A DNA stretch of 54,202 nt. Origin: a virus. The notes below the pieces were generated by a model, which ran no database searches, was not told the origin of the DNA, and worked only from the letters and a program-made list of their open reading frames with translations. Position 1 is the first letter of the stretch. Each line of letters opens with the position of its first letter. Both the position numbers and the translations under genes were made by a program. Of this stretch, positions 38,881-46,910 are shown piece after piece. Location: positions 1 through 54,202 of the IMG/VR virus record IMGVR_UViG_3300036859_000099. One strand, written 5' to 3'.

Positions 38881-39672
38881 ATGAGTGAAACACCTTGGCT
38901 CGATGACATGCTCGCCGATGTCGGCGTGCATGAAATCGCCGGGCCCAAGGCGAGCGAAAAGGTTCTCTCGTACTTCGCCGATGTCGGGCACCCGGAATGC
39001 AAGTCGGATGAGATCGCCTGGTGCGCGGCTCGAGTTGGGTCCGCGCTGAAGCGCTCCCATCTGCCGATTCCGCCCGTCAACGTCAACCTGCTGGCGCGCT
39101 CCTATCTCACCTGGGGCGTTCCTTGTGAGCCCAAGCGCGGCGCCATCGTGGTGTTTCCGCGTGGGAGCTCGACCTGGCAGGGGCACGTCGGCTGTGTGGT
39201 GGGGGTGCATGGCTCCAGGGTCCGCTACATCGCCGGCAACCAGTCGGACGCGGTCGGCTACGGCGAGGCTGCGATCTCATCCGCGCTCGGCTTCCGTTGG
39301 CCGGTCGAGGCCAGCGTGCCAGCACTGCGCAAGGCCGGCTCCACCGAGATCGCCAAGGCCGACAAGGTGCAGAACGCGGGGTGGATGGTGACGGTGGTCC
39401 CGTCGATCATCGCCGCGTTCAACTCGCTGTTCGGCAAGGTCGAGGTGCCGCAGTTCGCGGACCTGAAAGAAGGCCTGTCGTGGTGGCAGGAAATCCTGGG
39501 GGGAGCCAATGCGATTGCTGGACTCGTTTCAAGCCATCCGTGGCTTGCCGGAACGCTCATCGTCGGCGCCATCCTCGTCCTTCTCGGCCATCAGCTCAAG
39601 GCTGCGCGCGTGGCCAAGGCAAAAGCTGGCGTTCCCCTCTCTGCCCAAGTCGCAGCGCTGGGGAGTGCCTGA
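38881..39672 (+). CDS. endolysin, CHAP/TIGR02594-type cysteine peptidase with C-terminal membrane segment
   Basis: A strong site (AAAGGAGG) precedes the ATG. Residues 30-125 form a papain-like amidase/endopeptidase domain with Cys48 (SDEIAWCAARV), His102 (WQGHVGCVVG) and a following GNQSD. The C-terminal part has one hydrophobic helix (AGTLIVGAILVLLGHQL) near 190-235. It should cleave peptidoglycan cross-links at lysis. The membrane segment suggests tethering or a combined holin-like role. Confidence 0.78.
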   Translation: MSETPWLDDMLADVGVHEIAGPKASEKVLSYFADVGHPECKSDEIAWCAARVGSALKRSHLPIPPVNVNLLARSYLTWGVPCEPKRGAIVVFPRGSSTWQGHVGCVVGVHGSRVRYIAGNQSDAVGYGEAAISSALGFRWPVEASVPALRKAGSTEIAKADKVQNAGWMVTVVPSIIAAFNSLFGKVEVPQFADLKEGLSWWQEILGGANAIAGLVSSHPWLAGTLIVGAILVLLGHQLKAARVAKAKAGVPLSAQVAALGSA

Positions 39673-39673
39673 G

Positions 39674-39961
39674 ATGCCGGGATCACCGATGATCTGGTTG
39701 CTGGTGATCGGGCTGCTGAGCGGCCCGGCTACCTATGGCGTGATGAAGGTGCAGGAGCTGCGCAAATGGCGGGCTGCCTATGACCAAGGCCTTGAAGCCG
39801 GCCGCGGCGCGGCGGCGGCGTCGACGGTGGCGGCAGCCACGGAGACGGCCACGGCAGAGCGCGAAGCCGAAGAGGCAACGCCGCTGCCTGCCGATCGGTC
39901 GGCTGTCAACGAGCTGTGCAAGAAGCGTGCGAGCTGCCGAGAGCGGGGGCTGATGAAATGA
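39674..39961 (+). CDS. Rz-like inner-membrane spanin (probable)
   Basis: The 95-residue protein starts at the ATG at 39674. It has an N-terminal membrane segment (IWLLVIGLLSGPATYGVM), a helical Ala/Glu-rich region and a conserved-looking end (LCKKRASCRERG). This is the layout of i-spanins between endolysin and an outer lipoprotein. Its stop overlaps the lipoprotein start. Confidence 0.65.
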   Translation: MPGSPMIWLLVIGLLSGPATYGVMKVQELRKWRAAYDQGLEAGRGAAAASTVAAATETATAEREAEEATPLPADRSAVNELCKKRASCRERGLMK

Positions 39962-40167
39962 CCTTCCTACGGGTATGCACCGTGTGTCTGGCGCTGGGCG
40001 GATGTTCGCTGATGCCGAAGCCGGAGGCGCAAGTCGCGATCGATACGTTCTGCCTGCAGAAGAAGCGGACGTGGAGCGTCAACGACTCCGTCGAGACAAT
40101 CCGCGAAGCGGAAGTGTGGAACGGCACCATCGATCGCCGCTGCGTGAAGAAAGGCGACAAGGCGTGA
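39958..40167 (+). CDS. outer-membrane lipoprotein, probable o-spanin
   Basis: The 69-residue protein starts in an ATGA overlap. The signal sequence ends in a lipobox (TVCLALGGC), so Cys16 would be acylated. The short tail (DSVETIREAEVWNGT) resembles small lysis lipoproteins of alphaproteobacterial phages. It is probably the Rz1 partner of the previous gene product, fusing membranes in the last step of lysis. Confidence 0.65.
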   Translation: MTFLRVCTVCLALGGCSLMPKPEAQVAIDTFCLQKKRTWSVNDSVETIREAEVWNGTIDRRCVKKGDKA

Positions 40168-40250
40168 CGCTATCTGCCGCCTTCGGCTGGTCGCTTACCG
40201 TCATGGCGCTGCTGACGCTGGTGGCTACGCTGATGGTGCAGGCTAGCTAG
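40164..40250 (+). CDS. 28-residue membrane peptide at the end of the lysis cassette
   Basis: A GTG at 40164 overlaps the lipoprotein TGA. The product is nearly all one hydrophobic helix (FGWSLTVMALLTLVATLMV). Position and size fit a small holin or antiholin. It is the last plus-strand gene of the late operon. Confidence 0.5.
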   Translation: MTLSAAFGWSLTVMALLTLVATLMVQAS

Positions 40251-40332
40251 TCGCGCGGCTCTGCGCAGCACTACATCAGGATCGCGCAGCTTTGGCCGCT
40301 TGCGGAACTCTCGGCGTACCCAAGACCAGACC

Positions 40333-40983
40333 CTATTCATAGGTGCGATCTCCAGGCATCGCTTTGACGATCCAGAGCGGCGCCCCCATGCGCTGCAGGT
40401 GCTTGCCAAGCTGGCCAATCTTCTCAATGCCCGCGCTTGCACTGTCGTGGAAGATGACTGGCGAGTTGAGCTTGTCCCTGCGCGTAGCGCAGTAGATCAC
40501 GGGCAGGGGCTGGAACGTGCAATCGGTCGCGTCGCAGACGGCGAACATCAGCGTGTTCTGATCGACGTCGCCGTACAGCGAGGCCTGGGAGGCCCAGAGG
40601 GCAGCGAACTTGCGAGCTTCTGGTGTGGGACGGATCACTAGCGTGCCGGAGCGGATGCCGCCCCACTTGGCGTGGGTCTTCTTCCGCTTGGTGCGGATGT
40701 GAAACGACACGTCGCCGCGGATACGCGAGAGCGGCTCGAGAGAGCCTCGCACTTCGCAATCGACATCCAGGAAGATGATGGCCTTGTCGGGGTTGCGCTC
40801 CATGGCTGCGAGCACCTGGCGTGGTTTCTCCATAGTGTTGATCTCCCAGCCGCCGGAGCGCTTCTCGGCCTCCACGAAATCATGTGGGGCGCCGTGCTGC
40901 TCCAGGGTCGGGCGCAGCCTATCCCACCAGCGACGGTAGTCGGGTGTATAGAAGCCACAGACGATCCACGGGTGGTCGGTCAC
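40333..40983 (-). CDS. glycosyltransferase-like protein
   Basis: The 216-residue minus-strand protein starts WIVCGFYTPDYRRWWDRL and contains the metal-binding DxD in IIFLDVDCEVRGSL. A conserved-looking region (WGGIRSGTLVIRPTPEARKF ... DVDQNTLMFAVCD) is typical of nucleotide-sugar transferases of the GT8/GT77 type. It is the second sugar-transfer gene of the phage. It may modify host surface sugars in lysogens or infected cells. Confidence 0.72.
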   Translation of the reverse strand: MTDHPWIVCGFYTPDYRRWWDRLRPTLEQHGAPHDFVEAEKRSGGWEINTMEKPRQVLAAMERNPDKAIIFLDVDCEVRGSLEPLSRIRGDVSFHIRTKRKKTHAKWGGIRSGTLVIRPTPEARKFAALWASQASLYGDVDQNTLMFAVCDATDCTFQPLPVIYCATRRDKLNSPVIFHDSASAGIEKIGQLGKHLQRMGAPLWIVKAMPGDRTYE

Positions 40984-40995
40984 GATAGATGGGGC

Positions 40996-41247
40996 TCACT
41001 TATACGTTGCTGCGGGTATCCACTTCACCGTCTCGGCGTCGTGGGCGAAAGCGGCATATCCTAGACAGCTATCCTCGTCGGGGCCGCTGTATGGACCCCA
41101 CTTGCTGTACACGTACAATTCGGCGTTCGCATCACGCGCTCTCTTGCGCAGCATTTTGATCGCCGCCGCCCGCATCCGCGCCTCGCTGTCGTAGAAGCGC
41201 GAGCAGTTGACGTTGATCTGCCGGGACTTGAACCAATAGCTCGCCAT
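40996..41247 (-). CDS. hypothetical accessory protein
   Basis: The 83-residue protein starts at the ATG at 41247 with GAGGC upstream. It has a helical region (EARMRAAAIKMLRKRARDAN) followed by aromatic strands (LYVYSKWGPY). No family is recognised. Confidence 0.5.
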   Translation of the reverse strand: MASYWFKSRQINVNCSRFYDSEARMRAAAIKMLRKRARDANAELYVYSKWGPYSGPDEDSCLGYAAFAHDAETVKWIPAATYK

Positions 41248-41254
41248 GCGGGCC

Positions 41255-41548
41255 TCAACTATTGACGGGAGCGCGGTCGCGCATGCCCGCTTCGGTTTCG
41301 CCCTCGACGATTGGCCGAAAGCGCTCTGACCGGTAGGACCATTCCTTCTCGGTCCCGTCGCTCCAGACGATTGACGGATTGGGCAGCTCAACAAGGCGCA
41401 CTCCGTAGCCATGAATATGCGGCTCGGTGTGTAATTCGCGGACCGTGTAAATCTGGCCCTCAACCAAGCGGAGCGGCATCACCTCCGCGCAGTCGTTCCG
41501 CACTGGCGCGCCGTCGATGCATACGATTTTCTGTCCCACCCTGAGCAT
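41255..41548 (-). CDS. small SH3-like phage protein
   Basis: The 97-residue protein has a beta-barrel-like pattern (VGQKIVCIDG ... RLVEGQIYTVRELHT ... VRLVELPN ... RSERFRPI). This pattern is common in small accessory proteins of alphaproteobacterial phages. The role is unknown. Confidence 0.65.
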   Translation of the reverse strand: MLRVGQKIVCIDGAPVRNDCAEVMPLRLVEGQIYTVRELHTEPHIHGYGVRLVELPNPSIVWSDGTEKEWSYRSERFRPIVEGETEAGMRDRAPVNS

Positions 41549-41560
41549 GTCGGGCCTTTC

Positions 41561-41875
41561 TTACGCGTGTCCGTTCCAATCGAGACACGCTTGGTGATTC
41601 CGTTCTTCGCGGTCGTGCCGCGAACCCTCTCGAAACGGACCGTCCGCACAGCAGTCAAGACAAGTGACGTGCGGGTCGCCGCTCAGATAGAGCGCAATGT
41701 TCGGGCTGGTGCAGAACGGACAATGACGAAGCTCGACCCCATAACGGGTCTTGACTTCGGTTGCCGAACGCAGAGTATCGTGCCAAGCGCGGCGACGACC
41801 TGCGCTCCTGCCCGTCACGGAGTTAACGTGACGGAGATCGCTTGCAATCTGCTTGTACATCGGCTCGTCAGTCAT
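41561..41875 (-). CDS. Lar-like zinc-ribbon protein (restriction alleviation family)
   Basis: The 104-residue protein has an HCPFCTSPNIALY ... VTCLDCCADGP zinc ribbon followed by NHQACLDWN, the layout of Lar-type proteins that relieve type I restriction. Activity is not shown; many relatives are only similar in the zinc ribbon. It lies in a minus-strand accessory block. Confidence 0.6.
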   Translation of the reverse strand: MTDEPMYKQIASDLRHVNSVTGRSAGRRRAWHDTLRSATEVKTRYGVELRHCPFCTSPNIALYLSGDPHVTCLDCCADGPFREGSRHDREERNHQACLDWNGHA

Positions 41876-41882
41876 CTGGCCT

Positions 41883-42119
41883 TCATTTACTAAGGGCGGA
41901 GCGCGCGAGCGCGTTCGCCATTTCGTTGCATTGTGCGCTATACGGATTTTCTACGTTCAACATCAGGATTGAGTGGAACAGACCACGCAAGCGCTCGATT
42001 TCGTCGGCCGCATCATTCGCCAACCGGCACACACAATTTGCATGCTCAGACGTGAACGGCTCACGGTCGCAGCCAACGTTGCGCAACCGATCGGAAAGCC
42101 CATCAGTCATCGGGAGCAC
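41883..42119 (-). CDS. hypothetical protein
   Basis: The product is 78 residues from 42119 or 75 from the ATG at 42110. It has several Cys residues and a helical middle (RLANDAADEIERLRGLFHSI) like small phage proteins of unknown function. It overlaps the end of the next upstream gene. Confidence 0.5.
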   Translation of the reverse strand: MLPMTDGLSDRLRNVGCDREPFTSEHANCVCRLANDAADEIERLRGLFHSILMLNVENPYSAQCNEMANALARSALSK

Positions 42120-42352
42120 TCGTCACAGATCACCGTGTCGCCCGCCATTGGCACGTACACGAACCGCGTGTCCGACTTCATCTCGCCGCAGCAGTCACAC
42201 TCGCGCGGTCCCGCCGGACGGATGGGCGCCGCGTTCTGCCGGCACTTGCACTCTGCGCCGTTCCATGAGTCAGGGCCGCCCTGGCGCCAGCCGCACTTCT
42301 TGCAGTACGGACTGACCATCTTCGGATTCGGGTTGTCGGACGCGATGTCCAT
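42107..42352 (-). CDS. zinc-finger protein with two Cys modules
   Basis: I place the start at the ATG at 42352, after GGAAGG. The 81-residue product has CKKCGW ... CKC and CDCCGE ... CDEC modules. It is the first gene of the minus-strand accessory block, transcribed away from the IS607-type element. Function unknown. Confidence 0.55.
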   Translation of the reverse strand: MDIASDNPNPKMVSPYCKKCGWRQGGPDSWNGAECKCRQNAAPIRPAGPRECDCCGEMKSDTRFVYVPMAGDTVICDECSR

Positions 42353-42483
42353 AGCGGGCCTTCCTTCTGGTGCGGGAGACGGCATGCAGGCACCGAGTTG
42401 CCCACCGCCTCCCCCGTCCTCGGTTTCACCGCCAGACATAGGCGCATCGCTGTGGAAAGTCAACAACAATCCATACGACATTG

Positions 42484-42512
42484 TTGACAAATCAGTCTTG
42501 GCCGATTAGGGT
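42484..42512 (+). promoter_or_regulatory. possible promoter of the IS607-type element
   Basis: TTGACA at 42484-42489 is a perfect -35 followed after 17 bp by TAGGGT (weak). It overlaps an imperfect inverted repeat (GTCAACAACAAT at 42459, ATTGTTGAC at 42480) that may mark an element end or an operator. Confidence 0.4.
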
Positions 42513-42544
42513 CGATCCCAGGTTGGTGAAAACTTGGGGCCGAT

Positions 42545-43138
42545 GTGCAGAAGAAAACGACGGGTAGGCTCATCGGCTACGCGCGCGTTTCGACCGAGGA
42601 CCAGGAGCTGCGCTTGCAGCTCGACGCATTGAAGGCAGCCGGATGCTGGAACGTCTACGAGGAAAAGCGGTCGGCCACGCGGGGCAAGCGCCCACAGTTG
42701 GAGCTGGCGCTGCTCGACTTGCGCCCCGGCGATACGCTGGTGGTGTGGAAGCTCGACCGCCTCGTGCGCAATGCGCGTGGTCTCTACACTCTGCTGGACC
42801 GCATCAATGCAGCCGGCGCACAGTTCAAAAGCCTGCAGGAGAACTTCGATTTCACGACGGCCATGGGGCAGTTCGTGCTCGGCATTCTCGGCCTAGTCGC
42901 GCAGCTCGAAGCGCAGATGACGGCGCAGCGCACGGCGGCCGGCATCAAGGCCATTCAGGCGCGCGGTATGCGCTACGGTGCCAAACCGAAGCTGTCAGCG
43001 GCCCGTGCGGCACGTCTGGTATCCGACCGGAAGGCTGGCGAAAAGATCGCCAAACTCGCGGTCAAGTACGGCATATCGACCGCGTCGGTGAACAACTACG
43101 TCAACCGCGCCAAGCGACGCCGGAGTAAGAAGCTGTGA
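42545..43138 (+). CDS. tnpA: serine recombinase (IS607 TnpA / resolvase type)
   Basis: The 197-residue protein has the catalytic N-terminal domain with the active Ser in GYARVSTEDQ, the Arg cluster in VVWKLDRLVRN, and the long helix (GQFVLGILGLVAQLEAQM). A C-terminal HTH (RKAGEKIAKLAVKYGISTASVNNYV) follows. The GTG at 42545 is the start; GGGG lies upstream. Its TGA overlaps the GTG of tnpB. It would mobilise the element or act as a resolvase/invertase. Confidence 0.85.
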   Translation: MQKKTTGRLIGYARVSTEDQELRLQLDALKAAGCWNVYEEKRSATRGKRPQLELALLDLRPGDTLVVWKLDRLVRNARGLYTLLDRINAAGAQFKSLQENFDFTTAMGQFVLGILGLVAQLEAQMTAQRTAAGIKAIQARGMRYGAKPKLSAARAARLVSDRKAGEKIAKLAVKYGISTASVNNYVNRAKRRRSKKL

Positions 43139-44415
43139 TCCTTGGCCACGCCATAGCCCTTGATCCGACCGAGGCACAGGAAGCCTACTTCCGCCGCGCG
43201 TGCGGGACGGCGCGGTTCGCGTATAACTGGGCGTTGGCCGAATGGAACAGGATGCACGAGGCTGGCGAGAAGCCCAGCGCCATGAAGGTGAAGGCGGCAT
43301 GGAACGCGCACCGCAAGGCAAACCTGCCGTGGACCTACGAGGTGACGAAGTGCTGTTCGGCGCAGCCGGTGCTTGACCTCGGTCGGGCCTTCGCCAACTT
43401 CTTCCGCGATCTCAAGAAGCCCAAGGGCCAGCGCCGGGCGCGCTACCCGCAGTTCAAGAAAAAGGCCAAAAACAACGGCTTTTCGCTGTGGAACGACCAA
43501 TTCCAGCTCGACGGCGACCGCATCCGCATTCCCAAGCTCGGTTGGGTCAAGATGCACGAGGAGCTGCGCTTCGCTGGCAAGATCATGGGCGCTGCCGTCT
43601 CGCTCCAGGGCGCCCGCTGGCATGTGTCTGTGCAGGTTGAGGTAGACGACTCCACCCGCGCCCCTGCGCCGGCTGCCATCGTCGGCGTCGATCTCGGTAT
43701 ATCGGCCCTGATGACGCTCTCCCATCCCCTGCTCGATGGGCGCACCAAGATCGCCAACCCCAGCGCACGCCGCGCATGGATGAAGCGACAGCGCAAGCTC
43801 GCGCGTCGGATCAGTCGCCAGGAACTCATGCGCCGCAAGGCGAACGCCAAGACCAGCGGCCGGCAGTGGCGCCGTCGTGACGCGCTGCGCAAGCTGCATT
43901 ATCGGGTCGCCTCAATCCGCAAGGATGCGATCCACAAGGCGACCTCGCTGATCTCGGCAACCTTCTCGACTATCGTTCTCGAAGACTTGAACGTATCCGG
44001 CATGGCGAAGAACCACCGTCTTGCTGGATCGGTACTAGATGCGGCGTTCGCGGAAGCGCGGCGCCAATTCGAGTACAAGGTGGCGATGCGCGGCGGGCGT
44101 GTCGTTATCGCGGATCGGTTTCACCCGTCCTCCAAGACGTGCTCGGCTTGCCGTCACGTGCTTGCTGATCTGCCGCTGCATCGCCGTGAGTGGACATGCC
44201 CAGAATGTGGCGCGGTCCATGATCGAGATGCGAACGCGGCGCTCAATCTGGAATTGGTAGGGGCGGCTAGCCCCGAACCTCCGGCCGATGATCGGTCGGA
44301 TACGCGCGGGGAGATGGAGGCTCTGGCCGTCTCGCAAGAGACGACGAAACCACCGTCACTGAACCGCGAACTTCAACCGCCGAACCGCAGCCGATTTGCG
44401 GAACGGCATGGATAA
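43135..44415 (+). CDS. tnpB: TnpB RNA-guided nuclease
   Basis: The 426-residue protein keeps the RuvC-like residues: Asp186 (VGVDLGIS), Glu283 (VLEDLNV) and Asp365 (DRDANAAL). The zinc ribbon CSAC ... CPEC (336-358) is complete. Length and N-terminus (LDPTEAQEAYFRRACGTARFAYNWAL) are normal, so it should be active. Family members cut DNA using an RNA made from the 3' end of the element. Its last 8 bases overlap the PAPS-reductase-like gene. Confidence 0.88.
   Translation: MILGHAIALDPTEAQEAYFRRACGTARFAYNWALAEWNRMHEAGEKPSAMKVKAAWNAHRKANLPWTYEVTKCCSAQPVLDLGRAFANFFRDLKKPKGQRRARYPQFKKKAKNNGFSLWNDQFQLDGDRIRIPKLGWVKMHEELRFAGKIMGAAVSLQGARWHVSVQVEVDDSTRAPAPAAIVGVDLGISALMTLSHPLLDGRTKIANPSARRAWMKRQRKLARRISRQELMRRKANAKTSGRQWRRRDALRKLHYRVASIRKDAIHKATSLISATFSTIVLEDLNVSGMAKNHRLAGSVLDAAFAEARRQFEYKVAMRGGRVVIADRFHPSSKTCSACRHVLADLPLHRREWTCPECGAVHDRDANAALNLELVGAASPEPPADDRSDTRGEMEALAVSQETTKPPSLNRELQPPNRSRFAERHG
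44255..44415 (+). ncRNA. candidate omega RNA region of TnpB
   Basis: The 3' end of tnpB is rich in dyads. CGTCTC-GCAA-GAGACG (44328-44343) is a perfect six-pair hairpin with a GNRA-type loop. GGCCGATGATCGGTC (44283-44297) is another dyad, and GGGGCGGCTAGCCCC (44263-44277) a third. In IS607 systems the guide scaffold lies here, with the guide read from DNA just past the right end. The exact limits are unknown. Confidence 0.5.
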
Positions 44416-45262
44416 GAAAGCAGCCGACGTGACGCATCCCGCCTTCAGCATTGAAGGGCCAGCGCTGGTCAGCTTCAGCGGCGGGCGCAGCTCGGCCTTC
44501 ATGCTGCACGAGATCATGCGCGCGCACGGCGGGAAAATGCCGGAAAACCTGCATGTTTGCTTCGCCAACACCGGCAAGGAGCTGGAGGAGACGCTGCGCT
44601 TCGTGCATGAGTGCGGCTCACGCTGGGGCATCCCCATTGCGTGGCTGGAGTGGCGAGATACCAAGCCGTGCCACGAGCGCGTCGGGTTCAACAGTGCCAG
44701 TCGTGCCGGCGAGCCCTTCGACGCGCTGATCACAAAGAAGCGGCGATTGCCGAACTGGCAAGAGCGCTGGTGCACGTCGTTCCTGAAGATCAAACCGATG
44801 CACGACTACATGCGCGAGATGACCGGACTGGAGCCTGGGCAGTACGTCGAGGCGGTTGGCTTGCGCGACGACGAGCCCGAGCGCATCGGCGACATGGTCG
44901 AGGGTGACGCGCGCAGCGGCCGGCACAGGACGGCGCCGCTGGCGAGGGCGAAGATCGCGAAGCCTGCCGTTCTGGAGTTCTGGGCAGCGCAGCCGTTCGA
45001 TCTCGGACTCGAAGGATGGGACGGCAACTGCGATGTGTGCTTCGCCACGGGTCGCGGCGTCCGTGTTCAACGCCTGCGCCGTCGCCCGCAGTGCGGCAAG
45101 TGGTGGCTCGACCAGGAAACCAAGATCGGCGGCACGTTCGACCGTAGGGACAGCGTCGCTGATCTGATGAAAGAGGCGGCGGCTACGCCTGACCTGTTCG
45201 AGGCGCCGCTTGCTGAGTACGACGCCGAGTGTGGACTGTATTGCGGCGCAGAGACCGTATAA
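44408..45262 (+). CDS. PAPS reductase-like PP-loop protein
   Basis: The ATG at 44408 overlaps the tnpB end. The 284-residue protein has the PP-loop SFSGGRSSAFMLHEI (about 22-36), then HVCFANTGKE, RWCTSFLKIKP and a C-terminal CDVCF Cys pair. Phage members of this family are often encoded among accessory genes; some relatives act in DNA phosphorothioation or sulfur activation. The exact reaction is not clear from sequence. Confidence 0.75.
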   Translation: MDKKAADVTHPAFSIEGPALVSFSGGRSSAFMLHEIMRAHGGKMPENLHVCFANTGKELEETLRFVHECGSRWGIPIAWLEWRDTKPCHERVGFNSASRAGEPFDALITKKRRLPNWQERWCTSFLKIKPMHDYMREMTGLEPGQYVEAVGLRDDEPERIGDMVEGDARSGRHRTAPLARAKIAKPAVLEFWAAQPFDLGLEGWDGNCDVCFATGRGVRVQRLRRRPQCGKWWLDQETKIGGTFDRRDSVADLMKEAAATPDLFEAPLAEYDAECGLYCGAETV

Positions 45263-45277
45263 CCGAGGAGCATCGAC

Positions 45278-45508
45278 GTGACGCGCGAAATGACGACTGA
45301 TGAGTGGGCTGAGTTTGACGGCTCCCCAGATCACTCCAATCACGGCAGCGATTGTTTCTGCTGCCCCTATTGTGTCGAGGGCGTCGCTGTCTCGGATGCG
45401 GATGAAAATGTGAAGGTTGCCGCATGCTCGAACTGCGGGCAAGAGTTTGCAGTCTGGACGGAAATGGTGCCGCGCGCCTATAGCGCGAAGATGCCGACAG
45501 CAACATGA
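45278..45508 (+). CDS. small zinc-ribbon protein
   Basis: A GTG start at 45278 follows GAGGAG by seven bases. The 76-residue protein has CFCCPYC and CSNCGQEF modules. It is acidic at its N-terminus. The stop overlaps an ATG of the next gene region. Function unknown. Confidence 0.6.
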   Translation: MTREMTTDEWAEFDGSPDHSNHGSDCFCCPYCVEGVAVSDADENVKVAACSNCGQEFAVWTEMVPRAYSAKMPTAT

Positions 45509-45519
45509 GGAGCGAGGCC

Positions 45520-45756
45520 GTGACGACCAGAATGCTCGCACCACATCTTCGGCCCGCCATCAAGGCGTGGCCAGTCATGAGCGCAATCGTGCGCCGCGAA
45601 CTGATCCATTGGGGCGTCTGTCCCGAGTGCGGCTCGGATGCGCCGCAGGGCATATCAGTAGGGGCGGACGAGACGAAGAACCTTCCCATGAATTGCTACG
45701 AGTGCGGATGGCATGAGGCGCCGCAGTGGGTGATCGACGCCGTCAAGGGCGTATAA
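45520..45756 (+). CDS. small zinc-ribbon protein
   Basis: The GTG at 45520 follows GAGGAG, matching the pattern of neighbouring genes; an ATG at 45505 is an alternative. The 78-residue product has CPECGSDA and CYECGWHEA modules. Function unknown. Confidence 0.55.
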   Translation: MTTRMLAPHLRPAIKAWPVMSAIVRRELIHWGVCPECGSDAPQGISVGADETKNLPMNCYECGWHEAPQWVIDAVKGV

Positions 45757-45770
45757 CGGAGGAGGCTTGT

Positions 45771-46034
45771 GTGGGAGACGGTATTGGCTGGCAACCAATC
45801 GACACGGCGCCACTGGACAAGTCTATCCTGATGTGGTGGCGTCCGCGCGCCGATCCCAAGTACCCGCACGCGCCCGAAGCGGCGTCGCCGCTGAGTAACA
45901 ATCGTTACGCTGAGTGCTGTGTAATCGGCCAAGTGTCGGCTCACGAGGATGGCAAGTGGTGGACGTGCCGTGGTGAATACGAAGACCTGTGGCACGTGAC
46001 GCACTGGCGACCTTTGCCGAATGGACCCTGCTAA
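45771..46034 (+). CDS. DUF551-like protein
   Basis: The GTG at 45771 follows GGAGGAG. The 87-residue product reads IGWQPIDTAPLDKSILMWWR, then a conserved-looking WHVTHWRPLP end, matching DUF551-type small phage proteins. No known function. Confidence 0.65.
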   Translation: MGDGIGWQPIDTAPLDKSILMWWRPRADPKYPHAPEAASPLSNNRYAECCVIGQVSAHEDGKWWTCRGEYEDLWHVTHWRPLPNGPC

Positions 46035-46048
46035 GCATAGGAGCATCC

Positions 46049-46255
46049 ATGTTGACCAAAGCAGAAGTCGCGCCGAATGCAGTCTCGGGCTGGAACGTTG
46101 AGCAGTTCGACGACGATGGGGCGTGCCTGATGGCGATCTTTACTGGGCCTGACGCCGAGCAGCGCGCCCGCCACTATGCAGAGCATCGCAACGACGGGTC
46201 TCGACGCTGTGGCCGCATTGCGCGACTTCGGCAAGAATGGTGGCGCGACGCTTGA
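46049..46255 (+). CDS. hypothetical protein
   Basis: The ATG at 46049 follows AGGAG. The 68-residue product is acidic in the middle (VEQFDDDGACLMAIFTGPDA) and turns basic at the end. The last 25 residues look out of frame relative to the small frame at 46176, so the true C-terminus may be shifted. Confidence 0.5.
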   Translation: MLTKAEVAPNAVSGWNVEQFDDDGACLMAIFTGPDAEQRARHYAEHRNDGSRRCGRIARLRQEWWRDA

Positions 46256-46283
46256 GGATTTGCGAAAAGAACTCGAAACGTGA
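46176..46283 (+). CDS. possible overlapping small protein or frame-shifted tail
   Basis: An ATG at 46176 opens 35 residues ending FGKNGGATLEDLRKELET, protein-like in composition. There is no good ribosome binding site. It may be the original end of the gene at 46049 after a one-base change. Confidence 0.35.
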   Translation: MQSIATTGLDAVAALRDFGKNGGATLEDLRKELET

Positions 46284-46295
46284 GGAGCGGGCCAC

Positions 46296-46733
46296 ATGAG
46301 CCGATCAGGCTACACCGACGACTGCGCCGACGTGCTGGCGCTGGGCAGGTGGCGCAGCGCTGTGCGGAATGCCCTCAAGGGCAAGCGCGGCCAAGCATTC
46401 TTGAGAGAGGCGCTGGCGGCGCTCGATGCGCTACCCGAAAAGCGGCTGATCCGTGATGACCTAGAAGCCGAGGCCACCGGCATGCCATTCCGACCGCGAC
46501 GCGATGTCTGCATGCTTGGAGCTGTCGGGCGTGCGCGCGGTCTCGATATGAGCCGCCTTGATCCGTATGAGTCTGAGAGCGTGGCAGGCGCCTTCGGGAT
46601 CGCTCGCGCGATGGCTTGCGAGATCGCCGATGTCAACGACGACTATTCGCGCGAGACGCCTGAGGCGCGGTTCGCCCGCGTGCGCCAGTGGATCGACGCG
46701 CAGATCGTCCGTGAACCGCTAGCGACAGCATAG
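46296..46733 (+). CDS. conserved phage hypothetical protein
   Basis: The 145-residue protein starts after GAGGAG. Its pattern (MSRSGYTDDC ... RWRSAVRNALKGKRGQAFLRE ... LGAVGRARGLDMSRLDP) is common in temperate phages of Alphaproteobacteria. I know no function. It is the last gene before attP. Confidence 0.75.
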   Translation: MSRSGYTDDCADVLALGRWRSAVRNALKGKRGQAFLREALAALDALPEKRLIRDDLEAEATGMPFRPRRDVCMLGAVGRARGLDMSRLDPYESESVAGAFGIARAMACEIADVNDDYSRETPEARFARVRQWIDAQIVREPLATA

Positions 46734-46882
46734 GAGCCTGCGATCTCGGCGAGTTGCAGATGGTCAGCGTGCTGGTGGCGAATGCTGGTGGATTCATTCT
46801 ATGTTCGGTGCCGTCTCTGGAACCAACGCGGAACTCAGTTCGTGCCAGATATGTGTCAGAGAACGGTCAATGTTCTCGTCAG

Positions 46883-46900
46883 GTACATGGTACGTACATG
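46883..46900. repeat. direct repeats near attP, possible integrase arm sites
   Basis: GTACATG occurs at 46883-46889 and 46894-46900, 11 bp apart, about one helical turn, and 52 bp from the tRNA-like core. This spacing suits arm-type binding of integrase or excisionase, though it could be chance. Confidence 0.35.
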
Positions 46901-46910
46901 CAGGGCCTAC

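Larger units (their letters stand above)
42459..44415 (+). mobile_element. IS607-family element (serine recombinase plus TnpB)
   Basis: Two overlapping genes, a small serine recombinase and a TnpB, have the IS607 arrangement. The limits are approximate: IS607 elements lack terminal inverted repeats, and I cannot fix the ends. The left boundary is set at an inverted repeat upstream of the recombinase, the right at the tnpB stop. The element separates the minus-strand and plus-strand accessory blocks. Confidence 0.7.
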
